DNA of 24,196 nucleotides from contig CAIVQM010000265.1 of NCBI GenBank assembly GCA_903908025.1, positions 1 through 24,196 on the forward strand, in the 5' to 3' direction. The position numbers were made by a program, and so were the translations under genes. The DNA comes from an uncultured bacterium (GTDB lineage Bacteria; Actinomycetota; Actinomycetes; S36-B12). Within the stretch, counting starts at the first letter, position 1. The number at the start of each line of letters is the position of its first letter. The notes under the pieces are model-generated. The model was not told the DNA's origin. It did not search any database and saw only the letters and a list, made by a program, of their open reading frames with translations. Shown one piece after another: positions 13,862-22,009 of the stretch.

Positions 13862-14803
13862 TCAACCCTTCCGCCGGCTGTCCACGGCGAGTCCTGCTGA
13901 CGCGTCTACAGTTCTCCTGCCGTCCGCCCACCGGTCGGTCCCGGGTCGTCTAACGGCAGGACAGCGGACTTTGAATCCGTCAACGATGGTTCGATTCCAT
14001 CCCCGGGAGCTCAGCAGTATGGCGGCGGTGACGGCCAGCACGACGTAGAGGATCGGGTAGGCCAAAAAGGGGATCTCGTCCGTAGGTGACGGCACCCGGA
14101 GGAAGTGGTTGGCCAGCCGAGCCAGGCAGAGCACGATTGTTGCGGACAGGAACGCCACGCCGGGGCGCAGGCGCCGATACAGGAGGTACCCGGCGAGCGC
14201 GGCGGCCCCGAGTGATGCAACGAGTTCATAGACCTGCGTCGGGTGGACGGTCGGCGTCGTGACGAAATCGAAAAGGCCGAACGTTCCCGTCTGCTCCCCC
14301 TGCAGACTGTTCTGCTGCGCCGGGCTGCCGTAGGGGAACTCCACCGCCCAGGGGAGCGTGCTCTCCACTCCGAAGCAGCAGCCGGCCAGGAAGCAGCCGA
14401 CCCGCATGACCGCCAGCCCGATGAACAGGCCCGGGGTCACGGCGTCGGCCAGCCGCCACGGGTCGATTCCCGCTCGCCGACTGGCCAGGATGCCGACGGG
14501 GATCGCGAGCAGTAGGCCGCCCATCAGCGAGAACCCGACGAGCTCACGAGTCACGAACAGGTCAGGGTGCTCGAGGTAGTAGTGCGGCTTGCTGGCGATA
14601 TTCAGCAGCCGGGCACCGACGGGGATCGACACGAGCATCAGGGCGAGGACACCGAGTCCCCGGGTGACCGGTAGACGTAGTCGCGCCAGGACGAACCAAC
14701 TCACGAGGATGGCCGTGACCACGGCCATCCCCATGAAGAACGCATACGACTCGATCAACAGGGGCTGCCCGAGCAGTTCGGTGTCGATGAGGACCGGGTC
14801 CAT
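13862..14803 (-). CDS. Lgt-like (prolipoprotein diacylglyceryl transferase family) membrane protein
   Basis: This 313-residue polytopic membrane protein belongs to the Lgt family, which moves diacylglycerol from phosphatidylglycerol to lipobox cysteines. Visible family marks are an SYAFFMGM first helix, R134 in MRVGCFLAGCCFG (counterpart of the essential Arg), HPTQVYE (186-192) and FLRVP near the C-terminus. The conserved His-Gly segment of E. coli Lgt reads FSLMGG here, so activity is uncertain and it looks like a paralogue. ATG 14803 is five bases past the upstream lipoprotein stop, implying coupling. The family domain ends near residue 264. The last ~49 residues come from reading antisense through tRNA-Gln and its upstream DNA, so the natural stop appears lost. 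Confidence 0.8.
   Translation of the reverse strand: MDPVLIDTELLGQPLLIESYAFFMGMAVVTAILVSWFVLARLRLPVTRGLGVLALMLVSIPVGARLLNIASKPHYYLEHPDLFVTRELVGFSLMGGLLLAIPVGILASRRAGIDPWRLADAVTPGLFIGLAVMRVGCFLAGCCFGVESTLPWAVEFPYGSPAQQNSLQGEQTGTFGLFDFVTTPTVHPTQVYELVASLGAAALAGYLLYRRLRPGVAFLSATIVLCLARLANHFLRVPSPTDEIPFLAYPILYVVLAVTAAILLSSRGWNRTIVDGFKVRCPAVRRPGTDRWADGRRTVDASAGLAVDSRRKG
13939..14009 (+). tRNA. tRNA-Gln (anticodon UUG)
   Basis: A full cloverleaf can be drawn: acceptor TCCCGGG (13939-13945) with CCCGGGA (14002-14008), D stem 13948-13951/13959-13962, anticodon stem GCGGA/TCCGT with loop CTTTGAA (13969-13975, anticodon TTG), and T arm GATGG-TTCGATT-CCATC (13985-14001). The discriminator base is G14009 and CCA is not encoded. 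It reads CAA glutamine codons. A TACAGT (-10 like) lies at 13907-13912. The gene is entirely antisense to the 3' end of the Lgt-like gene. Confidence 0.95.
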
Positions 14804-14808
14804 TGCGA

Positions 14809-16938
14809 CTACTTCGCGCCGGACCAGTCGCCACCGATGTAGGCACCCTTGGCGCCGAGGCCGATCTTGAAGGAGCCGTCGAGTGCGATGTTCTTGCCCT
14901 CGCCGCTGACGGATCCCTCGTAGGTGTAGCTCACGCCCTTGTCGGACTTCGTGGCCGTGAGCATCCCGTTCTCGTACGTTGCAGGCAGCGAGGTCTTGTT
15001 GCCGTTGGCATCGACTATGACCAAGGCGCCCTTGCCGTCGTTGCCGAGCTTGAGGGACATGGTGGCCTTGGTCTTCTTGCCCTTCTGCTTCTGCAGGCTC
15101 TCCGTCATCTGCTGGCGAATCTTGGGATCGTTCAGATCGCAGCCGGCAACTTCGTTGGCGTCGCCGGGCTTGCCGGTCGGGGCGGGCCCCAGATCGAAGT
15201 CGGTGATCGTCATCGCGGAGGACGACCATGTTCCGTTCAGCGCCTCCGGTGGTGGCGCCATGCTGATCCCGTAGGTCTGCTGCAGGAACTCGGCATAACG
15301 CTTCTTCGCCTCGGTCGGGTTCGCTGCGCTGAACCACGCCATGGCCATCGTCTTCAGCTCCTGGATGGAGATGCCGTCGACGCTGTGGCCGGTTCCGTCG
15401 AAGACGGCAGACCTGCCGGTATCGGCGAGCAACTTGTCCTTGAAGTGGGCGAGGATGTCGAGCCGCTGCGGGAGTTCGATCCCCTTGTCGTAGCCCCAGT
15501 CACCCTTCTCCAGGAAGCCGGCGTCCTTGTACATCTTCATCACCAGGGCGAGCTCGGCGGCGTTCTTGGCGATCTCCGCATCGGCTGTGACCCGATCCTT
15601 GAACTGCTGTTCCAGATCGATCTGCACGGCCGCGCGAAGCTTGTCCTGTTCGGCCGTGGTGAGCGGCGGCATGCCGGCGTCCTTGCGAACCTTCTCCTGC
15701 GCCCGGATCGCCTCGATCTCCAACTGCCGTGCGACTCCGCCCATCTGGCTCCAGACGTTCTCGAAGTTACCCTTTTCCACCTGGTAGCCCCACCAGGGGA
15801 CCGTGCTGCTGGCCCCGTTCTTGAACGCCTGATAGGCCGCTTCGACCTCAGCGTTCTTCCATGACGAGATCTGTCCCTCGACCGTGGCAACCGCGGCCTT
15901 GGCGACATGCGTCAGCAGGAACTGGTCGGCCAGATGCTCACCGAGGATCTTGGCGGCGGCCGCTACCTGTCCCTCAGCCAAGTAGCCGGCGGCCTGCGCA
16001 GCCTTCTGCACCGTCTCGACGCCGAAGTCCGTGGTGATGCCCTTGAGCGCAGCGCTCAGCTTCGATGCGGGCACTGACTCAGCGATCTTCTTGCCGATCA
16101 GCACGTTGAAGCCCTGATTGAAGGTCGATGGGTCGCCCTGCGCAATGCCCTTCAGCATGTCCCCGTACTCGTCGTCCTTCAGGATGCTGTTGATCACCTT
16201 GCCCCTGGTCGTCTCATCGGTGATCTTGAGCTTGGCCAAGGTGGCGTCGATCAGCTTCTCCACTGCCTTGTCGGTCAGCTCGCCCGCCTTCTTGCCGGCA
16301 TAGGCGGCGACGGCCGTGTTCGTCACGTACTGCTTGACCTGCTCGTCCGTCGTGGCCTTGACCTGTCCGAACAGGCTGAGGTGACTAGTCGTGAAGGACA
16401 TGACGTTGGTCTCGGCGTCTACCTCGGGCACCACGTACGCCCACTGGTTGCCGTTCAGGTAGCCGAAGCGAAGCGAGGAGTACTCGAAGTCATCACCGAG
16501 CGTTGTCGGATCAAACGTCATTCGCACGGTCACCGGCTGCTGCAGGCGTACCGGTGACCCGTCGCCGACGGAGAGATCGAACGGAGTCCCGAAGCCGGAC
16601 ATCTCACTGCCGGCGTAGGTCACCGCGTCGGTGGGATCGGCCAGAGTGACGACGGTGGGTTCCGCAAACGCCCCTGCCGGGATCGTCACCTCGATCCCGT
16701 ACTTGTCGAGCCCGCCAAGGGTGACCTCTGTGCTGCCCGCGGTGGCAGTCAGCGGAGTGGCTATTCGTGGCTGATACGTCCATTCGGTGTCCATGGGCGT
16801 GGCAGCTGGGGCAGCGGAGGCTGCCGGTGGAGTTGAGCCGGTGGATGTGCTCGTTGCTTCAGTACCGCCGCTGCATCCTGCCGCGACCATCGCTACGGCA
16901 GCTGCGAACGCGCACAGCCTGACTGGAATCCGTGTCAT
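14809..16938 (-). CDS. Large lipoprotein with ZU5-like domain
   Basis: This 709-residue exported lipoprotein has a signal peptide ending in the lipobox VAAGC with C22 as lipidation site, followed by a Ser/Thr/Ala/Pro linker to about residue 50. Residues ~60-155 look like a ZU5-type beta domain (VTIPAGAFAEPTVVTLADPTD, then PVRLQQPVTVRMTFDP). A long, mostly helical middle (about 195-560) follows, without enzyme motifs I recognise. The C-terminal ~120 residues (from LNGTWSSSAMTITDF) look like a beta-rich, lipocalin-like domain. ATG 16938 has GGGAG nine bases upstream. The Lgt-like gene follows after five bases, and the pair is probably co-expressed; the Lgt-like protein may modify or escort this lipoprotein, which is inference. 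No close family is recognised for the middle region. Confidence 0.88.
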   Translation of the reverse strand: MTRIPVRLCAFAAAVAMVAAGCSGGTEATSTSTGSTPPAASAAPAATPMDTEWTYQPRIATPLTATAGSTEVTLGGLDKYGIEVTIPAGAFAEPTVVTLADPTDAVTYAGSEMSGFGTPFDLSVGDGSPVRLQQPVTVRMTFDPTTLGDDFEYSSLRFGYLNGNQWAYVVPEVDAETNVMSFTTSHLSLFGQVKATTDEQVKQYVTNTAVAAYAGKKAGELTDKAVEKLIDATLAKLKITDETTRGKVINSILKDDEYGDMLKGIAQGDPSTFNQGFNVLIGKKIAESVPASKLSAALKGITTDFGVETVQKAAQAAGYLAEGQVAAAAKILGEHLADQFLLTHVAKAAVATVEGQISSWKNAEVEAAYQAFKNGASSTVPWWGYQVEKGNFENVWSQMGGVARQLEIEAIRAQEKVRKDAGMPPLTTAEQDKLRAAVQIDLEQQFKDRVTADAEIAKNAAELALVMKMYKDAGFLEKGDWGYDKGIELPQRLDILAHFKDKLLADTGRSAVFDGTGHSVDGISIQELKTMAMAWFSAANPTEAKKRYAEFLQQTYGISMAPPPEALNGTWSSSAMTITDFDLGPAPTGKPGDANEVAGCDLNDPKIRQQMTESLQKQKGKKTKATMSLKLGNDGKGALVIVDANGNKTSLPATYENGMLTATKSDKGVSYTYEGSVSGEGKNIALDGSFKIGLGAKGAYIGGDWSGAK

Positions 16939-16967
16939 GGGGGCACTCCCTGTGTGACCGCACGGTT

Positions 16968-16986
16968 CAGGCTGCTTTGCAGCCTG
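16968..16986 (-). promoter_or_regulatory. Perfect hairpin in the lipoprotein gene leader
   Basis: CAGGCTGC-TTT-GCAGCCTG is an 8-bp perfect inverted repeat in the 166-bp divergent spacer, about 30 bases upstream of the lipoprotein ATG. A TACGCT on the minus strand further upstream could be the -10 box, placing the hairpin in the 5' leader. It could also be a protein-binding site. Confidence 0.45.
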
Positions 16987-17104
16987 GTGGAGTCCACACG
17001 GGTCGGTGGGACCCTGAATCAGCGTAAATCCAGATCAGGCGGGAAGCCGCGCTGAATGCGGCGGCGCCCATCGCCCGGGCACTACGGTCAGCAAGGGGGT
17101 GCCC

Positions 17105-18721
17105 ATGGATCGTGGCGCTGTAAAACGGTGGCGGCTAGCCGTCGCCGTCAGTACCTTCGTCGTTCTCGCGCTGTCCTGCCTGCCCGCTGCCTCGCCCGCT
17201 GCGGCTGCCCCATCGGCCCTGCCGCCCGTCGACTCTCCGTATGCGATCGGGCGTCCGGTGCTGAAGACGATCTGGGTCGACCCACGGGCGGGGAGCGACG
17301 GCCGCAGCGGTGCATCGCGCAGCCAGGCGTTGCGGACGCTCGATGCTGCGTGGCAGCGGATTCCGCAGGGCAAGACCCTGACCCGCACGGGCTACCGGAT
17401 CATGATCACGCGCGGCTCGCTCGCGCCGACGGCAGTGCCGAACTACTTCGAGTCGCGCTACGGCACGGCCCGATTCCCGATCCTCATCCAGTCGGCTGAC
17501 GGAGCCGGCTCGGTCACGTTGCCAGCCGTGAACATCTTCGATACCCGCTACCTGTACTTCGTCGGGCTCACGTTCTCCTCGCGCCTCGGCGATGCCGTGC
17601 ACTGCGAGAAGTGCGACCACTTCCTGCTGCGCGGCAACACCGTGCGGGGCGCCCCGCGCGAGAGCGGTGAGATCGGCGACCTCGTCAAGATCAATCAGTC
17701 GCAGTATGTGTTCCTCGAGTCGAATGACATCTCTGGAGCATCGGACAACGCGGTCGACTTCGTGGCAGTGCAGCACGGCGCGATGCTGTCGAACCGGATC
17801 CACGATGCAGGCGACTGGTGCGCCTACGCCAAGGGCGGCTCCGCCTACCTGCGCGTGTCGGGCAACGAGTTCTATGACTGCGGCACGGGTGGCTTCACAG
17901 CCGGGCAGGGGACGGGCTTCCAGTTCATGTCGGTGCCGTGGCTGCAGTACGAGGCATACGGCATCACCATCACGAACAACGTCGTGCACGACGCCGAGGG
18001 CGCGGGCTTCGGGGTCAACGGCGGCTACAACGTGCTGATCGCCTACAACACGATGTACCGGATCGGAACGCGCGACCACCTGCTCGAGTTCGTTGCCGGG
18101 CATCGATCGTGCGACGGTGTCCCGGGCGACGAGGGCCGCGACCGTTGCGCCGCCTATTTAGCCCGCGGCGGCTGGGGCACGACGCGTGTCGACGACGGTG
18201 AGAACTACGTGCGCATCCCGAACCGGCACGTGTTCGTCTACGACAACGTCATCCTCAACCCATCGGGTATGGCGAGCGCGTGGATGCAGATCGCGGTCGC
18301 GGCTCCGTACTCCGGCGCGTCGCAGAACGGCTCGAACGTCGCGGCGCCTACGCGATTCGACGATGACCTGCGCATCGTCGGCAACGTCATCTGGGATGGC
18401 CCGGCGGATCACGCCAGCGGGCTGGGCGGAGAGGACGCCGGCTGCCGCGACTCGAACCCCACGTGCAACGAGGATCAGTACCGCGCCGACAACGCCGTCA
18501 ACACCGTGCGACCCGACCTGGCCGGTCCCGCCGCGGGCAACTACGCGCTGACGCCGTCGTCGGCTGCCGCCCTGGCTACCCGGACTGCCGCGATCCCTGC
18601 CTTCAGCTGGTCCGACGCACCAGCTGGCACCCCGGCCGGGCCGACGACGAACAGCGTGCCCCGCGACCGATCAGGGGCGCCGCGCGGTGCTCGGTCGGCA
18701 CCGGGTGCCTACGCGGGGTGA
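17105..18721 (+). CDS. Secreted right-handed parallel beta-helix protein (pectate-lyase-like fold)
   Basis: This is a 538-residue exported protein. ATG 17105 follows AAGGGG (17093-17098); a GTG two codons earlier is possible. The signal peptide covers about residues 1-36 (KRWRLAVAV to AAAAP). IWVDPRAGSDGRSG is typical of the start of DUF1565/pectate-lyase-like domains. Repeated beta-helix rungs with Asn ladders follow (GNTVRG, SNDISG, SNRIHD, GNEFYD, NNVVHD, YNTMYR, DNVILN, GNVIWDG). Such folds bind or cut polysaccharides, but no catalytic set can be assigned. It is divergent from the lipoprotein gene. Six Cys in the mature part may form disulfides. Substrate unknown. Confidence 0.87.
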   Translation: MDRGAVKRWRLAVAVSTFVVLALSCLPAASPAAAAPSALPPVDSPYAIGRPVLKTIWVDPRAGSDGRSGASRSQALRTLDAAWQRIPQGKTLTRTGYRIMITRGSLAPTAVPNYFESRYGTARFPILIQSADGAGSVTLPAVNIFDTRYLYFVGLTFSSRLGDAVHCEKCDHFLLRGNTVRGAPRESGEIGDLVKINQSQYVFLESNDISGASDNAVDFVAVQHGAMLSNRIHDAGDWCAYAKGGSAYLRVSGNEFYDCGTGGFTAGQGTGFQFMSVPWLQYEAYGITITNNVVHDAEGAGFGVNGGYNVLIAYNTMYRIGTRDHLLEFVAGHRSCDGVPGDEGRDRCAAYLARGGWGTTRVDDGENYVRIPNRHVFVYDNVILNPSGMASAWMQIAVAAPYSGASQNGSNVAAPTRFDDDLRIVGNVIWDGPADHASGLGGEDAGCRDSNPTCNEDQYRADNAVNTVRPDLAGPAAGNYALTPSSAAALATRTAAIPAFSWSDAPAGTPAGPTTNSVPRDRSGAPRGARSAPGAYAG

Positions 18722-18737
18722 GCGGAGCAGCACTCCG

Positions 18738-18767
18738 TGGACTCGCCGATGTGGCGGTCGATAGGGT
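18738..18767 (+). promoter_or_regulatory. Candidate glmU promoter
   Basis: TGGACT (18738-18743) and TAGGGT (18762-18767) are 18 bases apart. They would start a transcript about 55 bases before the glmU GTG. The -10 fits TANNNT; the -35 is weak. Confidence 0.35.
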
Positions 18768-18828
18768 GAACATGCCTTCCCCGGCCGCAGCAGGACGACT
18801 TCCTGCCCGATTCGACTGAGGATCCGAT

Positions 18829-20298
18829 GTGACCACACGTCCGTCCGTCGTCGTGATCCTCGCGGCTGGCGAGGGCAAGCGGATGAAGTCCGCTACCCCC
18901 AAGGTGCTGCACCCCGTTGCCGGACGCACGCTGCTCGGCCATGTGATCGAGGCCGCCTCGACCCTGGAGCCCCATCACCTGGTCGTCGTCGTCGGCCACG
19001 GCCGCGACGCGGTCTGTGCCCACATCGAGGAAGTCGCGCCCTGGGCCATCACGGTCGTCCAGGCCGAGCAGAACGGCACGGGGCACGCCGTCGGCATCGC
19101 ACTGGCCGATCTCGCCGAGCGCGGGATCCCGGTCGTCGACGGGCCCATCGTCGTCCTGACGGGCGATACGCCGCTGCTCACCGGCCGCACGCTGGTCGGC
19201 CTGCTCCTCGAGCATGAGTCCACCAGCGCGCAGGCCACCGTGCTGACGGCCCGCCTCACGGATCCGTCCGGCTACGGCCGCATCGTGCGCGCCGACGACG
19301 GTTCCGTCACGGCGATCGTCGAGGACAAGGACGCCACAGACGAACAGCGGTCGATCAACGAGATCAACTCGGGCATGTATGCCTTCGACGGCGCCCGGCT
19401 CGCCGACTCCTTGACGCGCCTAGACACGGACAACGCGCAGGGCGAGGAGTACCTCACCGACGTGATCGGCCTCATGCGGTCGAGTGGCGACCACGTCGCA
19501 GCGAGTGTCTGCGACGACTCCGATGAGATCCTCGGCGTCAACGACCGCGTGCAGTTGGCCCAGGCGGCCGCCATCCTCCGTGACCGGATCAACGCCCACT
19601 GGATGCGCGCGGGTGTCTCGATCCTCGATCCCGCATCCACGTGGCTCGATGTCGACGTCGAGCTCGAGCCCGATGTCATCATCCGACCCCAGGTCACGCT
19701 GCGCGGGCCCACCTCGGTCGCCTCCGGCGCGATCGTCGGTCCCGGCACCACGCTGGTCTCCTGTGAGGTCGGCGCCGGCGCGGAGGTCATCCACACGTGG
19801 GCCGAACTCGCGGTGATCGGCGACGATGCGCGCGTTGGCCCGTTCACTTTCCTGCGACCCGGCACGGTGCTCGGCCAGGGCACGCGTGCTGGCGCCTACG
19901 TCGAGATCAAGAACTCCACGATCGGCGACTTCGCGAAGGTCCCGCACCTGTCGTACGTGGGCGATGCCGAGGTCGGCACAGGCACGAACATCGGTGCCGC
20001 AACCATCGTCGTTAACTACGACGGTGTCGCGAAGCACCGCACCGTGGTGGGGGACCACGTGCGGATCGGCAGCGACACGATGCTCGTCGCGCCAGTGACC
20101 GTCGGCGACGGTGCGTACACCGCCGCGGGATCGGTCATCACCGACGATGTTCCACCTGGGGCGATGGCCGTGGGCCGCTCGCGTCAGCGCAACATCGACG
20201 GCTGGGTCCAGCGTCGTCGGCCGGGATCACCCGCCGCCGAGGCCGCCGAGCGAGCCGTGCAGGATTCAGCCACCGACAGTCCGTCCCAACCAGCGTAG
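18829..20298 (+). CDS. glmU: Bifunctional GlmU: glucosamine-1-phosphate acetyltransferase / UDP-GlcNAc pyrophosphorylase
   Basis: This 489-residue cytoplasmic enzyme makes UDP-N-acetylglucosamine for peptidoglycan. The N-terminal uridylyltransferase domain (about residues 6-230) has LAAGEGKRM, PKVLHPVAGR, QAEQNGTGHAV and LTGDTPLL. After a linker helix, the C-terminal left-handed beta-helix (about 255-455) carries the acetyltransferase site (GPFTFLRPGT, YVEIKNS, LSYVGDAEVG, NIGAATIVVNYDG). The length is normal, with a polar tail rich in Arg, Ala and Ser. GTG 18829 is used, with GAGGA a few bases upstream; the ATG overlapping it is closed at once by TGA. The prs start follows after 10 bases, forming the usual actinobacterial glmU-prs operon. 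Confidence 0.97.
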   Translation: MTTRPSVVVILAAGEGKRMKSATPKVLHPVAGRTLLGHVIEAASTLEPHHLVVVVGHGRDAVCAHIEEVAPWAITVVQAEQNGTGHAVGIALADLAERGIPVVDGPIVVLTGDTPLLTGRTLVGLLLEHESTSAQATVLTARLTDPSGYGRIVRADDGSVTAIVEDKDATDEQRSINEINSGMYAFDGARLADSLTRLDTDNAQGEEYLTDVIGLMRSSGDHVAASVCDDSDEILGVNDRVQLAQAAAILRDRINAHWMRAGVSILDPASTWLDVDVELEPDVIIRPQVTLRGPTSVASGAIVGPGTTLVSCEVGAGAEVIHTWAELAVIGDDARVGPFTFLRPGTVLGQGTRAGAYVEIKNSTIGDFAKVPHLSYVGDAEVGTGTNIGAATIVVNYDGVAKHRTVVGDHVRIGSDTMLVAPVTVGDGAYTAAGSVITDDVPPGAMAVGRSRQRNIDGWVQRRRPGSPAAEAAERAVQDSATDSPSQPA

Positions 20299-20308
20299 GA
20301 GCCCCCCG

Positions 20309-21310
20309 GTGACACAGATGTTGGTTCCCAATCAGAAGCGCCTCGTGCTGCTTGCCGGTCGCTCGTACCCCGAGCTCGCGCAGGAGGTCGCTGAGAACCT
20401 GGGGGTTCCGCTGTCACCGACGCTGGCCTATGACTTCGCGAACGGCGAGATCTTCGTGCGCTTCCAGGAGTCGGTGCGCGGCTGCGATGCGTTCGTGTTG
20501 CAGAGCCACACCACGCCGATCAACACGTGGATCATGGAGCAGCTGATCATGGTCGATGCGCTCAAGCGTGCATCTGCCAAGCGCATCACCGTGGTCGTAC
20601 CCTTCTATGGCTACGCACGGCAGGACAAGAAGCACCGCGGCCGCGAGCCCATCTCCGCCCGCCTCCTCGCCGACCTCTTCAAGACGGCCGGTGCCGACCG
20701 TCTCATGGCGGTCGATCTGCACACGTCGCAGATCCAGGGCTTCTTCGATGGCCCGGTCGATCACCTCTTCGCGATGCCCCTGCTGGCAAAGCACGTGGCC
20801 TCGAAGGTCGACCGCTCGCGCATCACCGTGGTGTCCCCGGACGCCGGCCGCGTGCGCGTGGCCGAGCGCTGGACCGACATCCTCGGCGCGCCGCTGGCGA
20901 TCATCCACAAGCGCCGCGACCCCGACATCCCGAACCAGGTTCGGGTGTTCGAGGTCGTCGGAGATGTTCGTGATCGCGTCTGCGTCCTCGTCGACGACAT
21001 GATCGACACGGGCGGCACGATCGTGAAGGCAGCCGAGACCCTTTTCGACAACGGGGCAGCCGACGTCATCGTCGCGGCGACCCACGCGATCCTCAGCGAC
21101 CCGGCCAAGGAGCGCCTCCAGGAGTCCCGGATCTCCGAGGTCGTGGTGACCAATACCCTCCCGATTCCGCAGGATCGGCAGTTCGAGAAGCTCACGGTCC
21201 TGTCGATCGCCCCGATCCTGGCCAAGGCCATCACCGAGGTCTTCACTGACGGCTCCGTGACCAGCATGTTCGAGGACGAATCGACCACCCCGGTGGCTTC
21301 CTCGCACTAG
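20309..21310 (+). CDS. prs: Ribose-phosphate pyrophosphokinase (PRPP synthetase)
   Basis: This 333-residue cytoplasmic enzyme makes PRPP from ribose-5-phosphate and ATP for nucleotide, histidine and tryptophan synthesis. Visible signatures are the N-terminal DFANGEIFVRFQESVRG, the ATP flexible loop RQDKKHRGREPISARL, the divalent-cation motif DLHTSQIQGFFDGPVDHL starting at D136, and the PRPP loop VLVDDMIDTGGT (about 226-237). The start is GTG 20309 with AGGAG (20297-20301); the frame is open further upstream into glmU but that extension is not family-like. It lies 10 bases after glmU. Its last bases overlap the region where the rplY promoter appears to begin. Confidence 0.97.
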   Translation: MTQMLVPNQKRLVLLAGRSYPELAQEVAENLGVPLSPTLAYDFANGEIFVRFQESVRGCDAFVLQSHTTPINTWIMEQLIMVDALKRASAKRITVVVPFYGYARQDKKHRGREPISARLLADLFKTAGADRLMAVDLHTSQIQGFFDGPVDHLFAMPLLAKHVASKVDRSRITVVSPDAGRVRVAERWTDILGAPLAIIHKRRDPDIPNQVRVFEVVGDVRDRVCVLVDDMIDTGGTIVKAAETLFDNGAADVIVAATHAILSDPAKERLQESRISEVVVTNTLPIPQDRQFEKLTVLSIAPILAKAITEVFTDGSVTSMFEDESTTPVASSH

Positions 21311-21314
21311 GGGT

Positions 21315-21320
21315 TAGACT
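21315..21320 (+). promoter_or_regulatory. Likely -10 box for rplY
   Basis: TAGACT fits TANNNT and sits just after the prs stop. Transcription from about 21326-21328 would begin at the foot of the 9-bp stem described next. The -35 is unclear. Confidence 0.45.
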
Positions 21321-21329
21321 GCTGCCAAT

Positions 21330-21419
21330 CCTCGGCGAGGGTGCCGCTCCACCGCACTGACCGTGTGGCCGGAAAAGCACCGTGATCGACGTGGTCGGCG
21401 CCTACCAGCGTTGCCGAGG
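21330..21419 (+). promoter_or_regulatory. Structured 5' leader of rplY, possible ribosomal-protein autoregulatory RNA
   Basis: CCTCGGCGA (21330-21338) pairs with TTGCCGAGG (21411-21419) over 9 bp with one G-U, enclosing about 72 bases. Inside is a 6-bp hairpin, CCGCAC-TGACC-GTGTGG (21352-21368), followed by a purine-rich GGAAAAG. The closed element ends 15 bases before the ribosome site GAGGAG (21435-21440). Many ribosomal-protein mRNAs carry such leaders for feedback by their product. Pairing is seen directly; function is inferred. Confidence 0.5.
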
Positions 21420-21448
21420 TGACCGACGATGACCGAGGAGTACCTGAA

Positions 21449-22000
21449 GTGACCACCGTTGCCATGACCGCTGTCCCCCGATCCGATTTCGGCAAGGGCG
21501 CAGCCCGCCGGATCCGCCGTGAGGGCAACATCCCCGCCGTGATCTACGGCTCGGGCACCGAGCTGGTCCACGTGGCCCTCCCCGAGCACGACCTCAACCT
21601 GGCCCTGCGCCGGCCCCGCGTCGTCCTGTCCGTCGCGTTCGACGGCGGCACGCTGCTCGTGAAGCCGCGCGACATCCAGCGCGATCCGGTCAAGCGCAAT
21701 CTCGAACACATCGACCTCGTCATCATCACCAAGGCAGAGGCACAGGACCGCTCCGACATGGCCGACGCCATCAAGGCCGCGACCGCCGCAGCCGAGGAGG
21801 CCGGCATGGACGCCGCATCGGTCGTGCAGGCCCTCGAGGCTGCCGTCGCCGGTGGCGAGGACGCAACCGCAGCCGCCAAGCACGCTGTGTCCGACGCCGA
21901 GCACAAGGCCGAGGAGTACGCCGACGCCGCTGCGCATGAGGCCGATGTCGAGGCAGCCGCTGAGGCCGCCGGGGCAGCAGCCGAAGCGCCCGCGGAGTAG
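21449..22000 (+). CDS. rplY: 50S ribosomal protein bL25 (CTC type) with atypical C-terminal tail
   Basis: This 183-residue 5S-rRNA-binding ribosomal protein starts at GTG 21449 behind GAGGAG (21435-21440). Residues 5-93 are a good L25 domain (RSDFGKGAARRIRREGNIPAVIYG, ALPEHDL, VKPRDIQRDPVKRNLEHIDLV). In CTC/TL5-type proteins, a second beta-rich domain of about 90 residues normally follows, beginning with a KVxVxVPV-like strand. Here the remaining 90 residues are instead Ala/Glu/Asp-rich and probably helical (TAAAEEAGMDAASVVQALEAAVAGG, ending AAAEAPAE). No frameshift is evident since the frame ends cleanly and pth follows after 9 bases. The core rRNA-binding role should be kept; the tail function is unknown. 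Confidence 0.93.
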   Translation: MTTVAMTAVPRSDFGKGAARRIRREGNIPAVIYGSGTELVHVALPEHDLNLALRRPRVVLSVAFDGGTLLVKPRDIQRDPVKRNLEHIDLVIITKAEAQDRSDMADAIKAATAAAEEAGMDAASVVQALEAAVAGGEDATAAAKHAVSDAEHKAEEYADAAAHEADVEAAAEAAGAAAEAPAE

Positions 22001-22009
22001 TCAGCCCCC

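Noticed and set aside
14804..15337. Extension of the Lgt-like frame upstream to 15337
   Set aside because: The extra 178 residues are antisense-frame shadow of the lipoprotein gene on the same strand. ATG 14803 gives the normal Lgt N-terminus.
18772..18819. 15-codon ORF (MPSPAAAGRLPARFD) in the glmU leader
   Set aside because: It has no ribosome site and no sign of an attenuator, so it is probably chance.
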